Shown here piece by piece: positions 16,284 through 26,300 of a stretch of DNA of 64,000 bases (within the stretch, counting starts at the first letter, position 1; each line of letters opens with the position of its first letter). A model generated the notes under the pieces. It searched no databases and had not been told where the DNA came from. It was given only the letters and a program-made list of their open reading frames with translations. The position numbers were made by a program, and so were the translations under genes. This DNA is from Caballeronia ptereochthonis (GTDB taxonomy: Bacteria; Pseudomonadota; Gammaproteobacteria; Burkholderiales; Burkholderiaceae): NCBI RefSeq assembly GCF_001545075.1, contig NZ_FCOB02000032.1:24207-88206 (forward strand). Reading direction: 5' to 3'.

Positions 16284-17063
16284 ATGGATATGGGAATCGC
16301 GGGACGCACCGCACTGGTGTGCGCAGCGAGCAAGGGGCTCGGACGCGGCTGCGCGGAGGCGCTCGCCGCCGAAGGCGTCAACCTGGTGATCACCGCGCGC
16401 ACGGCGGAAACGCTGGAGGCGACGGCCGCGAGCATCCGCTCGCGATACGGCGTGAACGTGCAGGCGGTCGCGTGCGACATCACGACGCCAGAGGGCCACG
16501 CCGCCGCGCTCGCCGCGTGTCCCGCGCCGGACATTCTCGTCAACAACGCGGGCGGCCCGCCGCCGGGCGATTTCCGCAGCTTCACGCACGAGATGTGGAT
16601 CAAGGCGCTGGAAGCGAACATGCTCACGCCGATCGAGCTCATGAAGGCGACCATCGACGGCATGATCGAGCGCGGCTTCGGGCGCATCGTGAACATCACG
16701 AGCTCGTCGGTGAAGGCGCCGATCGACGTCCTCGGCCTGTCCAACGGCGCGCGCTCGGGGCTGACCGGCTTCGTCGCGGGCGTCGCGCGCAAGGTCGCCG
16801 CGACCGGCGTCACGATCAACAACCTGCTGCCGGGCACCTTCGACACGGACCGCATCGCCGTGACCATGGAAGCGCAGGCGAAGGCGCAGAACCTCTCGAT
16901 CGAGGAGGTGCGCGCGCGCCGCGCGCAGAGCCTGCCTGCCGGACGCTTCGGCACGTCGGAGGAGTTCGGCAGCGCCTGCGCCTTCCTGTGCAGCGTGCAC
17001 GCGGGCTACATCACCGGGCAGAATCTGCTGATCGACGGCGGCGCCTACCCCGGCACGTACTGA
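16284..17063 (+). CDS. Divergent short-chain dehydrogenase/reductase lacking the YxxxK catalytic pair
   Basis: 259-residue SDR-fold protein. The cofactor loop reads AASKGLGRG in place of TGxxxGIG, and NNAGG is present, as is a Ser-rich NITSSSVKAP. The usual Tyr-x-x-x-Lys position reads SNGAR, so both the catalytic Tyr and Lys are replaced. This matches a known subgroup of 3-ketoacyl-ACP-reductase-like SDRs that lack a perfect nucleotide motif and catalytic tetrad; substrate unknown. The C-terminal IDGGAYPGTY is SDR-typical. GGAGG lies upstream of the ATG. It leads a + strand group with mgsA (28-base gap), qor and kdpE. Confidence 0.85.
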   Translation: MDMGIAGRTALVCAASKGLGRGCAEALAAEGVNLVITARTAETLEATAASIRSRYGVNVQAVACDITTPEGHAAALAACPAPDILVNNAGGPPPGDFRSFTHEMWIKALEANMLTPIELMKATIDGMIERGFGRIVNITSSSVKAPIDVLGLSNGARSGLTGFVAGVARKVAATGVTINNLLPGTFDTDRIAVTMEAQAKAQNLSIEEVRARRAQSLPAGRFGTSEEFGSACAFLCSVHAGYITGQNLLIDGGAYPGTY

Positions 17064-17091
17064 CAAACAATAACGACGAGAGGGAGAGAAC

Positions 17092-17481
17092 ATGACCACA
17101 CGCGTCGCGTTGATCGCGCACGACATGAAAAAGGACGACATCGTCGCGCTGGCCGGCGAGTTCGTCGATACGCTCGCGCAATGCAGTCTCGTCGCGACGG
17201 GCACGACTGGCGGGCGCATCGCGGCGGCGCACGGGCTGGAAGTCGAGCGCAAGCTTTCCGGCCCGCACGGCGGCGACCTGCAGATCGGCGCGGAGCTGGC
17301 CGAAGGGCGCGTGGACGTGGTGATCTTCCTGCGCGACCCGATGACGCCGCAGCCGCACGAGCCGGACATCAACGCGCTCGTGCGCGCGTGCGACGTGCAC
17401 AACGTCCCGTGCGCGACCAACGTCGCAACGGCGCGCATGATTCTCGACGACCTGCGCCTGCGCTTTCAGCGCGATGCCTGA
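17092..17481 (+). CDS. mgsA: Methylglyoxal synthase
   Basis: 129-residue enzyme that converts dihydroxyacetone phosphate to methylglyoxal and phosphate, a bypass of lower glycolysis under phosphate limitation. Family motifs are VALIAHDMKK, the phosphate-binding ATGTTGG, the catalytic GPHGGDLQIGA (Asp base) and VIFLRDPMTPQPHEPDI. Strong AGGGAG site before the ATG. It sits between a divergent SDR and a quinone oxidoreductase, so the group may manage reactive carbonyls; this is inference. Confidence 0.96.
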   Translation: MTTRVALIAHDMKKDDIVALAGEFVDTLAQCSLVATGTTGGRIAAAHGLEVERKLSGPHGGDLQIGAELAEGRVDVVIFLRDPMTPQPHEPDINALVRACDVHNVPCATNVATARMILDDLRLRFQRDA

Positions 17482-17516
17482 CGCGCGCGGGCAAACACCA
17501 AGGAGATGAACGAGCG

Positions 17517-18491
17517 ATGAGCAAGGCAATCCGATTCGACAAGACCGGCGGCCCCGAAGTCATGAAGTGGGTCGACGTGGACGTGGGCGCGCCGCGCAAG
17601 GGCGAGATCCGCGTGAAGCATCACGCGGTGGGGCTGAATTTCATCGACGTGTATTTCCGCACCGGCCTCTATCCGATGCCGTTGCCCGGCGGGCTCGGCA
17701 TGGAAGCCGCGGGCGAGGTGACGGCGGTGGGCGAGGGCGTCACCCAGTTCAAGCCGGGCGATCGCGTGGCGTATGCATCGCGTCCGCCGGGCGCGTATGC
17801 CGAGGAGCGCGTGATGTCGGCGGATTACGTCGTCAGGCTGCCGGATTCGATCAGCTATGAAGACGCCGCGTCGATCATGCTGCAAGGGCTGACCGCGCAG
17901 TATCTGCTGCGCCGGACCTATCGCGTGAAGGCGGGCGACACCGTGCTGATCCACGCGGCGGCGGGCGGCGTCGGCATGATCGCGTGCCAGTGGGCGAAGG
18001 CCCTCGGCGCGACCGTGATCGGCACGGTCGGTTCGGACGAGAAAGCCGAGCTCGCGAAGGCGCACGGCTGCGACTATCCGATCGTCTACACGCGCGAGAA
18101 CTTCACGCAGCGCGTGCGCGAGATCACCAACGGCGCGGGCGTGCCCGTCGTCTACGACTCGATCGGCAAGGACACGTACATCGCATCGCTCGATTGCCTC
18201 GCGCCGCTCGGTCTCTTCGTGAGCTTCGGCAATACGTCGGGGCCGCTGCCGCCGATCGATTCGTCGGATCTCGCGGGACGCGGCTCGCTCTACTTCACGC
18301 GGCCGACGCTCTTCAGCTATATCGCCAAACGCAGCGATCTCGATGCGATGGCGGCGGAGCTGTTCGAAGTCGTGTCGTCGGGCAAGGTGAAGACGAACGT
18401 GCGCCAGCGTTATCCGCTCTCCGATGCGGCGCGCGCGCATGAAGACCTGGAAGCGCGCAAGACGACCGGTTCGACGATTCTTCTGCCTTGA
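17517..18491 (+). CDS. qor: NADPH:quinone oxidoreductase, zinc-independent MDR family
   Basis: 324-residue medium-chain reductase of the Qor type. It has the GroES-like N-terminal domain (GLNFIDVYFRTGLYP, GMEAAGEV) and a Rossmann domain with HAAAGGVGMIACQWAK, and lacks the zinc-binding Cys/Glu set of alcohol dehydrogenases. The C-terminal RYPLSDAARAHEDLE is typical. An AAGGAG site lies 11 bases before the ATG. It reduces quinones, probably by one or two electrons with NADPH; the physiological substrate is uncertain. It follows mgsA by 35 bases and is probably co-transcribed. Confidence 0.93.
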   Translation: MSKAIRFDKTGGPEVMKWVDVDVGAPRKGEIRVKHHAVGLNFIDVYFRTGLYPMPLPGGLGMEAAGEVTAVGEGVTQFKPGDRVAYASRPPGAYAEERVMSADYVVRLPDSISYEDAASIMLQGLTAQYLLRRTYRVKAGDTVLIHAAAGGVGMIACQWAKALGATVIGTVGSDEKAELAKAHGCDYPIVYTRENFTQRVREITNGAGVPVVYDSIGKDTYIASLDCLAPLGLFVSFGNTSGPLPPIDSSDLAGRGSLYFTRPTLFSYIAKRSDLDAMAAELFEVVSSGKVKTNVRQRYPLSDAARAHEDLEARKTTGSTILLP

Positions 18492-18536
18492 CGTGATCCG
18501 CCGGGCGGTTCGTCACCATAACGACCCAATATAAAC

Positions 18537-19235
18537 ATGAGCGAGCCGTCCTTTACCGTGGTCCTGATCGAGGACGAAAAGCAGATACGCCGCTTCGTGC
18601 GCGTGTCGCTCGAAGCGCAGGGCATGACGGTCCACGAGGCGGAAACGGGGCAGAAGGGTCTCGTCGAAGCGGCGACGCGCAAGCCCGATCTCGTGATCGT
18701 CGATCTCGGCCTGCCCGATACGGACGGCATCGACGTGATCCGCGAACTGCGCGGCTGGACCGAGCTGCCGGTCATCGTGCTCTCGGCGCGCACGCAGGAA
18801 GAAGAGAAGGTCGCCGCGCTCGATGCCGGCGCGGACGATTACCTGACCAAGCCCTTCGGCGTCTCCGAATTGATGGCGCGGATTCGCGCGCATCTGCGGC
18901 GGCGCAATCAGGCGTCGGGGAGCGAGACGCCCGTCGTGACTTTCGGCGATGTCGCCGTCGATCTCGCGCTGCGCCGCGTCACGAAGCACGGCGAGAACGT
19001 GCATCTCACGCCGATCGAATACCGGCTTCTGTCGACGCTCGTGCGTCACGCGGGACGCGTGCTCACGCATCGGCAATTGCTGGTGGAGGTGTGGGGGCCG
19101 TCGCATGTCGAGAGCCCGCACTATCTGCGCATCTACATGGCGCACCTGCGCCAGAAGCTCGAGCGCGACCCCGCGCAGCCCGAGCACATCGTGACGGAAA
19201 CGGGCGTCGGCTACCGGCTGGTCGGCGCGGCGTGA
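18537..19235 (+). CDS. kdpE: KdpE-type OmpR/PhoB response regulator, no KdpD adjacent
   Basis: 232-residue response regulator. Receiver domain: acidic pair E12-D13, phosphoacceptor D56 in VIVDLGLPD, switch Ser/Thr in VLSARTQ and Lys in YLTKPFG. C-terminal winged helix with LTPIEYRLLSTLVRHAGRVLTHRQLL and YLRIYMAHLRQKLE, the YMxxLRxKLE pattern diagnostic of KdpE. KdpE normally follows kdpD in kdpFABCDE and activates the high-affinity K+ ATPase. Here the upstream gene is qor and neither kdpD nor kdpABC is in the window. Its last 25 bases overlap the convergent NmrA-like gene. Confidence 0.9.
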   Translation: MSEPSFTVVLIEDEKQIRRFVRVSLEAQGMTVHEAETGQKGLVEAATRKPDLVIVDLGLPDTDGIDVIRELRGWTELPVIVLSARTQEEEKVAALDAGADDYLTKPFGVSELMARIRAHLRRRNQASGSETPVVTFGDVAVDLALRRVTKHGENVHLTPIEYRLLSTLVRHAGRVLTHRQLLVEVWGPSHVESPHYLRIYMAHLRQKLERDPAQPEHIVTETGVGYRLVGAA

Positions 19236-19915
19236 CGGCTGGCGTGATGAGCGGCGTCCACGCGCTCGAGCCTTGACGCCTCGAGCGCGGCGTCGATCGG
19301 CTCGTCGCCGCCGACGAACGCGATCATCCGGTCGCTGATGCCGAGCGTCACGCACCGCACCACGATGCGCGCAACGTCCTCGCGCGATACCGCCGGCATG
19401 TGTTCCGTGCGCTCGCTCGCAAGCCCGATCGCGCCGTGCGCCGGCTCGTCCGAGAGCGGCCCTGGCCTGAGAATCGCGTACGGCACGCCGCGCTGCGCGA
19501 CGTATTCGTCGGCTTCGCGCTTCATCCGTGAATAGTGGCGCAGCGGGAGCGGGTTCCTCTGCGGATGAAATGCCGATAGCGCGCTCACCACGACGAGCTG
19601 CTGCACGCGCCGGCGCTTCGCGTAGTCGGCGGTGCGCATGACGGCGTCGCGGTCGATCGCGCGCTCCTGGTGCACGCCTTCCGTTTCCGCCGATCCGGCC
19701 GTGTAGATCACATGCGTGATGTCGTCGAAGGCGTGGGAGAAGTCGTTGATCAGATCGCCGAGCACGATTTCGGCGCCCATCGCCGCGAATTCGCTCTTGT
19801 GCGCCGATTTGCGCAGCATTGCGCGAAAGGGGAGGGATTCTTCATGCAGGCGCCGCGCGATGAGACGTCCCGTGCGGCCGTGCGCGCCGATCAGCAGAAC
19901 CTTCAGCGTTTTCAT
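19211..19915 (-). CDS. NAD(P)-binding atypical SDR (NmrA/SDR_a5-like)
   Basis: 234-residue Rossmann protein with the nucleotide loop LLIGAHGRTGRLIARRL, VVVSALSAF and the substrate-domain segment YAILRPGPLSDEP. It resembles the YwnB/YtfG-like atypical SDRs, which bind NAD(P) and act as reductases or sensors. No catalytic YxxxK of classical type is obvious; SRMKREADEYV occupies the equivalent region. It overlaps kdpE tail to tail by 25 bases and lies 104 bases downstream of mdtC on the same strand. Function not assigned. Confidence 0.8.
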   Translation of the reverse strand: MKTLKVLLIGAHGRTGRLIARRLHEESLPFRAMLRKSAHKSEFAAMGAEIVLGDLINDFSHAFDDITHVIYTAGSAETEGVHQERAIDRDAVMRTADYAKRRRVQQLVVVSALSAFHPQRNPLPLRHYSRMKREADEYVAQRGVPYAILRPGPLSDEPAHGAIGLASERTEHMPAVSREDVARIVVRCVTLGISDRMIAFVGGDEPIDAALEASRLERVDAAHHASRHAAPTSR

Positions 19916-19975
19916 GCGGGGACGCTCCTTCGCCGTGAGTCGCTATCAGACAAAGTAAGCGATTTTTCCGCGGCT

Positions 19976-20004
19976 TGCTGCGGGACGCATTTGCGCCCGC
20001 AGCA
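19976..20004. terminator. Strong hairpin between mdtC and the NmrA-like gene
   Basis: 9-bp perfect stem (TGCTGCGGG / CCCGCAGCA) with an 11-base loop, just after the mdtC stop. On the minus strand no T tract follows; on the plus strand TTTT follows. It probably limits or stabilises the mdtC 3' end. Confidence 0.4.
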
Positions 20005-20019
20005 TTTTCCCGCGCGCGG

Positions 20020-23000
20020 CTACTCGGCGGCGTTCGCGGGACGCGCGCCGCCTCGACGGCGCGCACGCCGGGCTTCCGCGCGGATGCGGAAGCGATCCAT
20101 GTAGAGATACACGACGGGTGTCGTATAGAGCGTGAGCATCTGACTCACGATCAGGCCGCCGACGATCGCGATGCCGAGCGGCGCGCGCATCTCCGAGCCT
20201 TCGCCGGTGCCGAAAGCGAGCGGCAGCGCGCCGAGCAGCGCGGCGGCGGTCGTCATCATGATCGGGCGAAAGCGCAGCAGACACGCCTCGCGGATCGCTT
20301 CCCGCGGGGTCTGCGCGCCGTGGCGCGTCGCCTCGATCGCGAAGTCCACCATCATGATCGCGTTCTTCTTCACGATGCCGATCAGCAGGATCACCGCGAT
20401 CAGCGCGATGATGCTGAACTCCGTGCGGAACAGCAGCAGCGCGAGCAGCGCGCCGATGCCCGCGGAGGGCAGGGTCGAGAGAATCGTGATCGGATGGATG
20501 TAGCTCTCGTACAGGATGCCGAGCACGATATAGACGGCCGCCAGCGCCGCGAGAATCAGCACCGGCTGATCGTTGAGCGATTGCTGAAAGGCCTGCGCCG
20601 TGCCCTGGAAGCTGCCGTGGATGGTCTGCGGCATCCCGATCTCGGCCATCGTCTCGTAGATCGCGGTGGTCGCGTCCGAGAGCGACTTGCCAGGCGGCAG
20701 GTTGAACGAGATCGTCGATGCGACGAACTGGCTCTGGTGGTTCACCGAAAGCGGCGTGTTGCCCGGGCCGAACTTCGCGACGGCCGAGAGCGGCACCATC
20801 GTTTCCTTGGACGTCGAGACCGCCGCACCCGCCGACGAGCTCGACTTGCCGCTGGCCGCGATCGCATTGATCGCCGAGTTCTTCACGGCGGCGAGCGCGA
20901 GCGCGGCGGCGGTGTCCGTGCTGCTCGTGGACGAGCCGCCCGCGCCGGTCGAGCCGGTGGCCGAGGCGGAGGCGGTCGTCGTCGCTCCCGAGGTGGTGGT
21001 CGATTGCGTCGACGCCGCGCCGCTCGCCGTGCCGCCCGATGTGCTGACATAGACCTGCTTGAGCATCTCGGGATCCTGCCAGTACTTCGGCGCGACTTCC
21101 ATCACGACGTGGTACTGAGACAGCGGGTTGTAGATGGTCGAGACCTGACGCTGGCCGAAGGCGTCGTACAGCGTGTTGTCGATCTGCGCGGGCTTGATGT
21201 TCAGGCGCGCGGCGGTCGCGCGGTCGATCGTCACCATCGCCTCCAGCCCGCCTTGCTGCTGGTCGGAGTTGACGTCGGCGAGCTCGGGGCGCTTCTGCAG
21301 CGCGTCCGTGAGTATCGGCCCCCATTTGTACAGGTCGGAAGTCGTGTCCGAGAGCAGCGTGAACTGATACTGCGCGTTCGACTGCCGGCCGCCCACGCGA
21401 ATGTCCTGCACCGCCTGCAGGAACGTGCGCGCGCCGGCGACATCCGCGAGCGGCTTGCGTAGCCGGTTGATCACCTGATCGGCGGACACCTTGCGCTCGC
21501 TCTTCGGCTTGAGCGAAATGAACATGAAGCCCGAGTTGGTCGAGCGCCCGCCCGTGAAGCCCGCGACGCTGTCGACGGCCGGATCGGCCTCGACGATCTT
21601 CATCATCTCGGCGAACTTGATCTTCATCGCCTGGAACGACGTGCTCTGGTCAGCCTGAATGCCGCCGACGATGCGCCCCGTGTCCTGCTGCGGGAAGAAG
21701 CCCTTCGGCACGATCACATACAGATAGATGTTCAGGCCGATGGTCGCGAGGAGGACCAGGATGATCGTGCGCGGATGCGCGAGCGCCCAGCCGAGCGTGC
21801 GTGCGTAGCCGGCCTGCATGCGCTGGAACTGGCGCTCGAGCCAGCGTGCGACGCGGCCTTCCTCGCGTTTGTCGTGCGGCTCCCGCAGAAGGCGCGAGCA
21901 CATCATCGGCGTGACGGTCAGCGAGACGACGAGCGATACGCCGATCGCCAGAGACAGCGTCAGCGCGAACTCGCGGAACAGCCGTCCGACGATGCCGCCC
22001 ATCAGCAGAATGGGCAGGAACACGGCGACGAGCGAGATGCTGATCGACAGCACCGTGAAGCCGACTTCGCGCGCGCCGAGTATCGCGGCCTGCATGGGCG
22101 GCACGCCTTTTTCCACATGCCGCGTGATGTTCTCGAGCACGACGATCGCATCGTCGACGACGAAGCCCGTCGCGATAGTGAGCGCCATCAGCGAGAGATT
22201 GTCGAGCGAGAAGCCGAGCAGATACATCGCCGCGAACGTGCCGATGATCGATATCGGCACGGCGACGCTCGGTATCAGTGTCGCCCGCCAGTTGCGCAGG
22301 AACAGGAACACGACCATCACGACGAGCGCCACCGCGACCACGAGCGTGAGCTCGGTGTCGTGCAGCGACGAGCGGATCGTGGTCGATCGGTCGGCCGTCG
22401 GCGTGATCTGCACGTCGGCGGGCAGCGCGGCCTGCAGTTGCGGCAGCATCGACTTCACGCGGTCGATCGTCTCGATGATGTTCGCGCCCGGCTGGCGATA
22501 GAGAATCACGAGCACGGCGCGCTTGTTGTTGATGAGGCCGAGATTGCGCAGGTCTTCGACGGAATCGACCACTTCGCCGACATCCGAGAGCTTCACCGCC
22601 GCGCCGTTGCGGTACGCGACCACCAGATCCTTGTACTGCGCGGCCTTGCTCGCCTGATCGTTGGTGTAGAGCTGGACGCGGTTGCCCTTGAATTCGATCG
22701 CTCCTTTCGGGCTGTTCGCGTTCGCCGAGGCGAGCGCGGCACGAACGTCCTCCAGCCCGACGCCATAGTGGAAGAGCGCACCCGGCTCCAGCTCGACGCG
22801 CACGGCCGGATTCGCCGAGCCGCTCACATCGACTTCGCCGACGCCCGGCACGGTAGAGAGCGTCTGCTGCAGCACGGTCGCGGCGGAGTCGTAGAGCGAG
22901 CCCGCCGTGCGCGTGGGCGAGGAGAGCGCGAGCACGAGAATCGGCGCATCGGCCGGGTTGACCTTGTGGTAGGTCGGGTTCTGGCGCAGCGATGTGGGCA

Positions 23001-23355
23001 GGTCGGCGCGCGCGGCGTTGATCGCGGCCTGCACGTCGCGCGCGGCGCCGTCGATGTCGCGGTTCAGGCCGAACTGCAAGGTGATGCGCGTCGTGCCGAC
23101 CGAGCTTTGCGAGGTCATCTCGCTCACGTCGGCGATGGTCCCCAGATGCCGCTCGAGCGGGCTCGCGACGCTCGTCGCGACCGTTTCCGGGCTTGCGCCC
23201 GGCAACTGCGCCTGCACGGAAATCGTCGGGAAATCGACTTGCGGCAGCGGTGCGACGGGCAGCCTCACGAACGCGAACATGCCCGCGAGCGCGATGCCGA
23301 TCGCGAGCAGCGTCGTCGCGACGGGCCGGGCGATGAAAAGACGCGACATGTTCAT
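20020..23355 (-). CDS. mdtC: RND efflux inner-membrane pump subunit, MdtC-type, with low-complexity insert
   Basis: 1111-residue HAE-1 RND transporter. It starts MNMSRLFIARPVATTLL and shows twelve membrane segments, FVVDDAIVVLENI (proton-relay Asp of TM4), and TILSTLPSAGIGALLAL and KNAIMMVDFAIEA in the second half. MdtC partners MdtB in a B2C heterotrimer exporting bile salts, novobiocin and similar compounds. Typical MdtC proteins have about 1025-1040 residues; the excess is explained by an insert of about 80 residues (roughly 771-850) rich in Ser, Thr, Ala and Gly in a periplasmic domain, absent from the neighbouring MdtB. A 3-base gap separates it from mdtB. Confidence 0.94.
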   Translation of the reverse strand: MNMSRLFIARPVATTLLAIGIALAGMFAFVRLPVAPLPQVDFPTISVQAQLPGASPETVATSVASPLERHLGTIADVSEMTSQSSVGTTRITLQFGLNRDIDGAARDVQAAINAARADLPTSLRQNPTYHKVNPADAPILVLALSSPTRTAGSLYDSAATVLQQTLSTVPGVGEVDVSGSANPAVRVELEPGALFHYGVGLEDVRAALASANANSPKGAIEFKGNRVQLYTNDQASKAAQYKDLVVAYRNGAAVKLSDVGEVVDSVEDLRNLGLINNKRAVLVILYRQPGANIIETIDRVKSMLPQLQAALPADVQITPTADRSTTIRSSLHDTELTLVVAVALVVMVVFLFLRNWRATLIPSVAVPISIIGTFAAMYLLGFSLDNLSLMALTIATGFVVDDAIVVLENITRHVEKGVPPMQAAILGAREVGFTVLSISISLVAVFLPILLMGGIVGRLFREFALTLSLAIGVSLVVSLTVTPMMCSRLLREPHDKREEGRVARWLERQFQRMQAGYARTLGWALAHPRTIILVLLATIGLNIYLYVIVPKGFFPQQDTGRIVGGIQADQSTSFQAMKIKFAEMMKIVEADPAVDSVAGFTGGRSTNSGFMFISLKPKSERKVSADQVINRLRKPLADVAGARTFLQAVQDIRVGGRQSNAQYQFTLLSDTTSDLYKWGPILTDALQKRPELADVNSDQQQGGLEAMVTIDRATAARLNIKPAQIDNTLYDAFGQRQVSTIYNPLSQYHVVMEVAPKYWQDPEMLKQVYVSTSGGTASGAASTQSTTTSGATTTASASATGSTGAGGSSTSSTDTAAALALAAVKNSAINAIAASGKSSSSAGAAVSTSKETMVPLSAVAKFGPGNTPLSVNHQSQFVASTISFNLPPGKSLSDATTAIYETMAEIGMPQTIHGSFQGTAQAFQQSLNDQPVLILAALAAVYIVLGILYESYIHPITILSTLPSAGIGALLALLLFRTEFSIIALIAVILLIGIVKKNAIMMVDFAIEATRHGAQTPREAIREACLLRFRPIMMTTAAALLGALPLAFGTGEGSEMRAPLGIAIVGGLIVSQMLTLYTTPVVYLYMDRFRIRAEARRARRRGGARPANAAE

Positions 23356-23358
23356 GAT

Positions 23359-26300
23359 TTACTGCCCGTCGCTCGCGGGTCGCGGCGGATTCGGCATGTG
23401 GCGGCTGAAGCGCGCGCGCAGCTTGCGTCCGAGCGAATCGAAGCCGAGATAGATCACGGGCGTCGTGAACAGCGTGAGCAGCTGCGACACGATCAGGCCG
23501 CCCACGATCGCGATGCCGAGCGGGTGCCGCAGCTCCGAGCCGGCGCCCCAGCCGAGCATCAGCGGCAGCGCGCCGAGGAGCGCGGCCATCGTCGTCATGA
23601 GAATCGGCCGGAAGCGCAGCAGGCACGCCTGGAAGATCGCTTCGCGCGGCGGCTTGCCCTGATCGCGTTCGGCTTCGAGCGCGAAGTCGATCATCATGAT
23701 CGCGTTCTTCTTCACGATGCCGATCAGGAGCACGATGCCGATGATGCCGATGATGTCGAGATCGTGCCCCGTGATCATCAGCGAGAGCAGCGCGCCGACG
23801 CCCGCCGACGGCAGCGTCGAGAGAATCGTGATCGGATGGATGAAGCTCTCGTACAGCACGCCGAGCACGATGTACATCGTGACGATGGCAGCGAGAATCA
23901 GGAACAGCTCGTTCGACAGCGACGCCTGGAACGCGAGCGCCGCGCCCTGATAGCGGATCTGGAACGACGGCGGCAGGCCGATGTCCTGCTTCGCCTGCTC
24001 GATCGCCTTCACCGCCTCGCCGAGCGATGCGCCCTTCGCGAGGTTGAAGGAGACGGTCGTCGCGGGGAACTGGCCGAGATGCGTGACGAGCAGGGGCGCC
24101 GCGCGCTCGTGGAACTTCGCGATGGCCGAGAGCGGCACCTGTCCGTTCGTCGCGGTGGAGGAGGGGAGGTAGATGCCGTTGAGCGTCTCGCTGTAGTGCG
24201 CGTCGGAAGGCTCCGCTTCGAGAATCACGCGATACTGGTTGGACTGCGTGAAGATCGTCGAGATGATGCGCTGGCCGAACGCGTCGTAGAGCGCGTTGTC
24301 GACGGTCGCGGGCGTGATGCCGAAGCGCGCGGCCGTCTCCCGGTCGATCTCGATGTACACGGACTGGCCGTTCTGCTGCAGGTCGGTTGCGACATCGGTC
24401 AGGGCCGATGTGTGCTGCAGGCGATCGACGAGCTTCGGCACCCATTCCGCGAACTCGGACGGATTCGGGTCCGTCAGCATGAACTGGTACTGCGTCGGGC
24501 TGACGGTGGAATCGATCGTCAGGTCCTGCACCGGCTGCATGTAGAGCTTGATGCCGGGAATGTCCGCGACCTCGCTCTGAATCGTGCGGATGATTTCGCT
24601 CGACGTATTGCTGCGGTTATCGCGCGGCTTCAGGTTGATGAGCATGCGCCCGCTGTTCAGCGTGATGTTCGAGCCGTCCACGCCGACGAACGAGGTCAGG
24701 CTCTCCACATCCGGGTTCTGCAGGATCTTCTTCGCGAGCGCTTGCTGCTGATCCGCGACGGCCTGATACGACGCGGCCTGCGGCGCCTGCGTGATCGCCT
24801 GGATCACGCCGGTGTCCTGCACCGGGAAGAAGCCCTTCGGAATGAACACGTACAGCACGCCGGTCAGGACGAGCGTGAGCACCGCGACGAAGAGCGTCGC
24901 GTGCTGGCGCTCGAGCACCCATTCGAGCGCGACGGCATAGCGCCCGATCACGTAATCGATGAACTGGTGCGCGCGCGCCTCGAAACGCTTGCTTTCCTTG
25001 GGCGGCGTGTGACGCAGGAGCTTCGCGCACATCATCGGCACGAGCGTGAGCGAGACGATCGCCGAAATCACGATGGTGACCGCGAGCGTGATCGCGAATT
25101 CGTGGAACAGGCGCCCGACGACATCGCCCATGAAGAGCAGCGGAATCAGCACGGCGATGAGCGAGACCGTCAGCGAGATGATGGTGAAGCCGATCTGCTT
25201 CGAGCCCTTCAGCGCCGCTTCGAGCGGCGGATCGCCTTCCTCCACGTAGCGCGCGATGTTCTCGATCATCACGATGGCGTCGTCGACGACGAAGCCGGTC
25301 GCGATCGTCAGCGCCATCAGCGAGAGATTGTCGAGCGAGAAGCCGCACAGGTACATCACCGCGAGCGTGCCGACGAGCGAGAGCGGCACGGACAAGCTCG
25401 GGATGATCGTCGCGTAGACGTTCGCGAGGAACAGGTAAATGACCAGCACGACCAGCACGACGGACAGCGCGAGCTCGAACTGCACGTCGCGCACCGATGC
25501 GCGGATGGTCGTGGTGCGGTCGGTCACGAGGCGCACGTCGAGCGCCGCCGGCAGCGCCTGCTGGAGTTGCGGCAGGATCTTCTTGATGCTGTCCACGACC
25601 TGGATCACGTTCGCGCCCGGCTGGCGCTGCACGTTCAGGATGATCGCGGGCGTCGAGTCGACCCACGCGCCGAGCTTCGTGTTCTCCGCGCCCTGAACGA
25701 TGGTCGCGACATCCGTGAGCATCACCGGCCGGCCGTTGCGATAGGCCACGACCGCGCCCTTGTAGGCGTCGGCGTCCGTGAGCTGATCGTTCGCGTTGAT
25801 GGTGTAGGCGCGCGTCGGACCGTCGAAGTTGCCCTTCGGCGTGTTGACGTTGAGGTTCGAGATGGTCGTGCGCAGGTCGTCGATGTTGAGGCCGTACGAC
25901 GCCAGCGCGCGCGTGTTCGCCTGGATGCGCACCGCGGGACGATTTCCGCCGCTCACCGACACGAGGCCCACGCCCGCCACCTGGGAAATCTTCTGCGCGA
26001 GGCGCGTGTCGGCCAGGTCCTGCACCTGCGTGAGCGGCAGGGTCTTCGAGCTGACCGCGAGCGTCATGATCGGCGCGTCGGCGGGATTCACCTTCGCGTA
26101 GATCGGCGGCGCGGGCAGGTCGGACGGCAGCAGGTTGCCCGCCGCGTTGATCGCCGCCTGCACTTCCTGCTCGGCGATATCGAGCGGCAGATCGAGGCTG
26201 AATTGCAGCGTGATGACCGATGCGCCCGCCGAACTCTGCGAGGACATCTGGTTCAGGCTCGCCATCTGCCCGAACTGCTTTTCGAGCGGCGCCGTGACGC

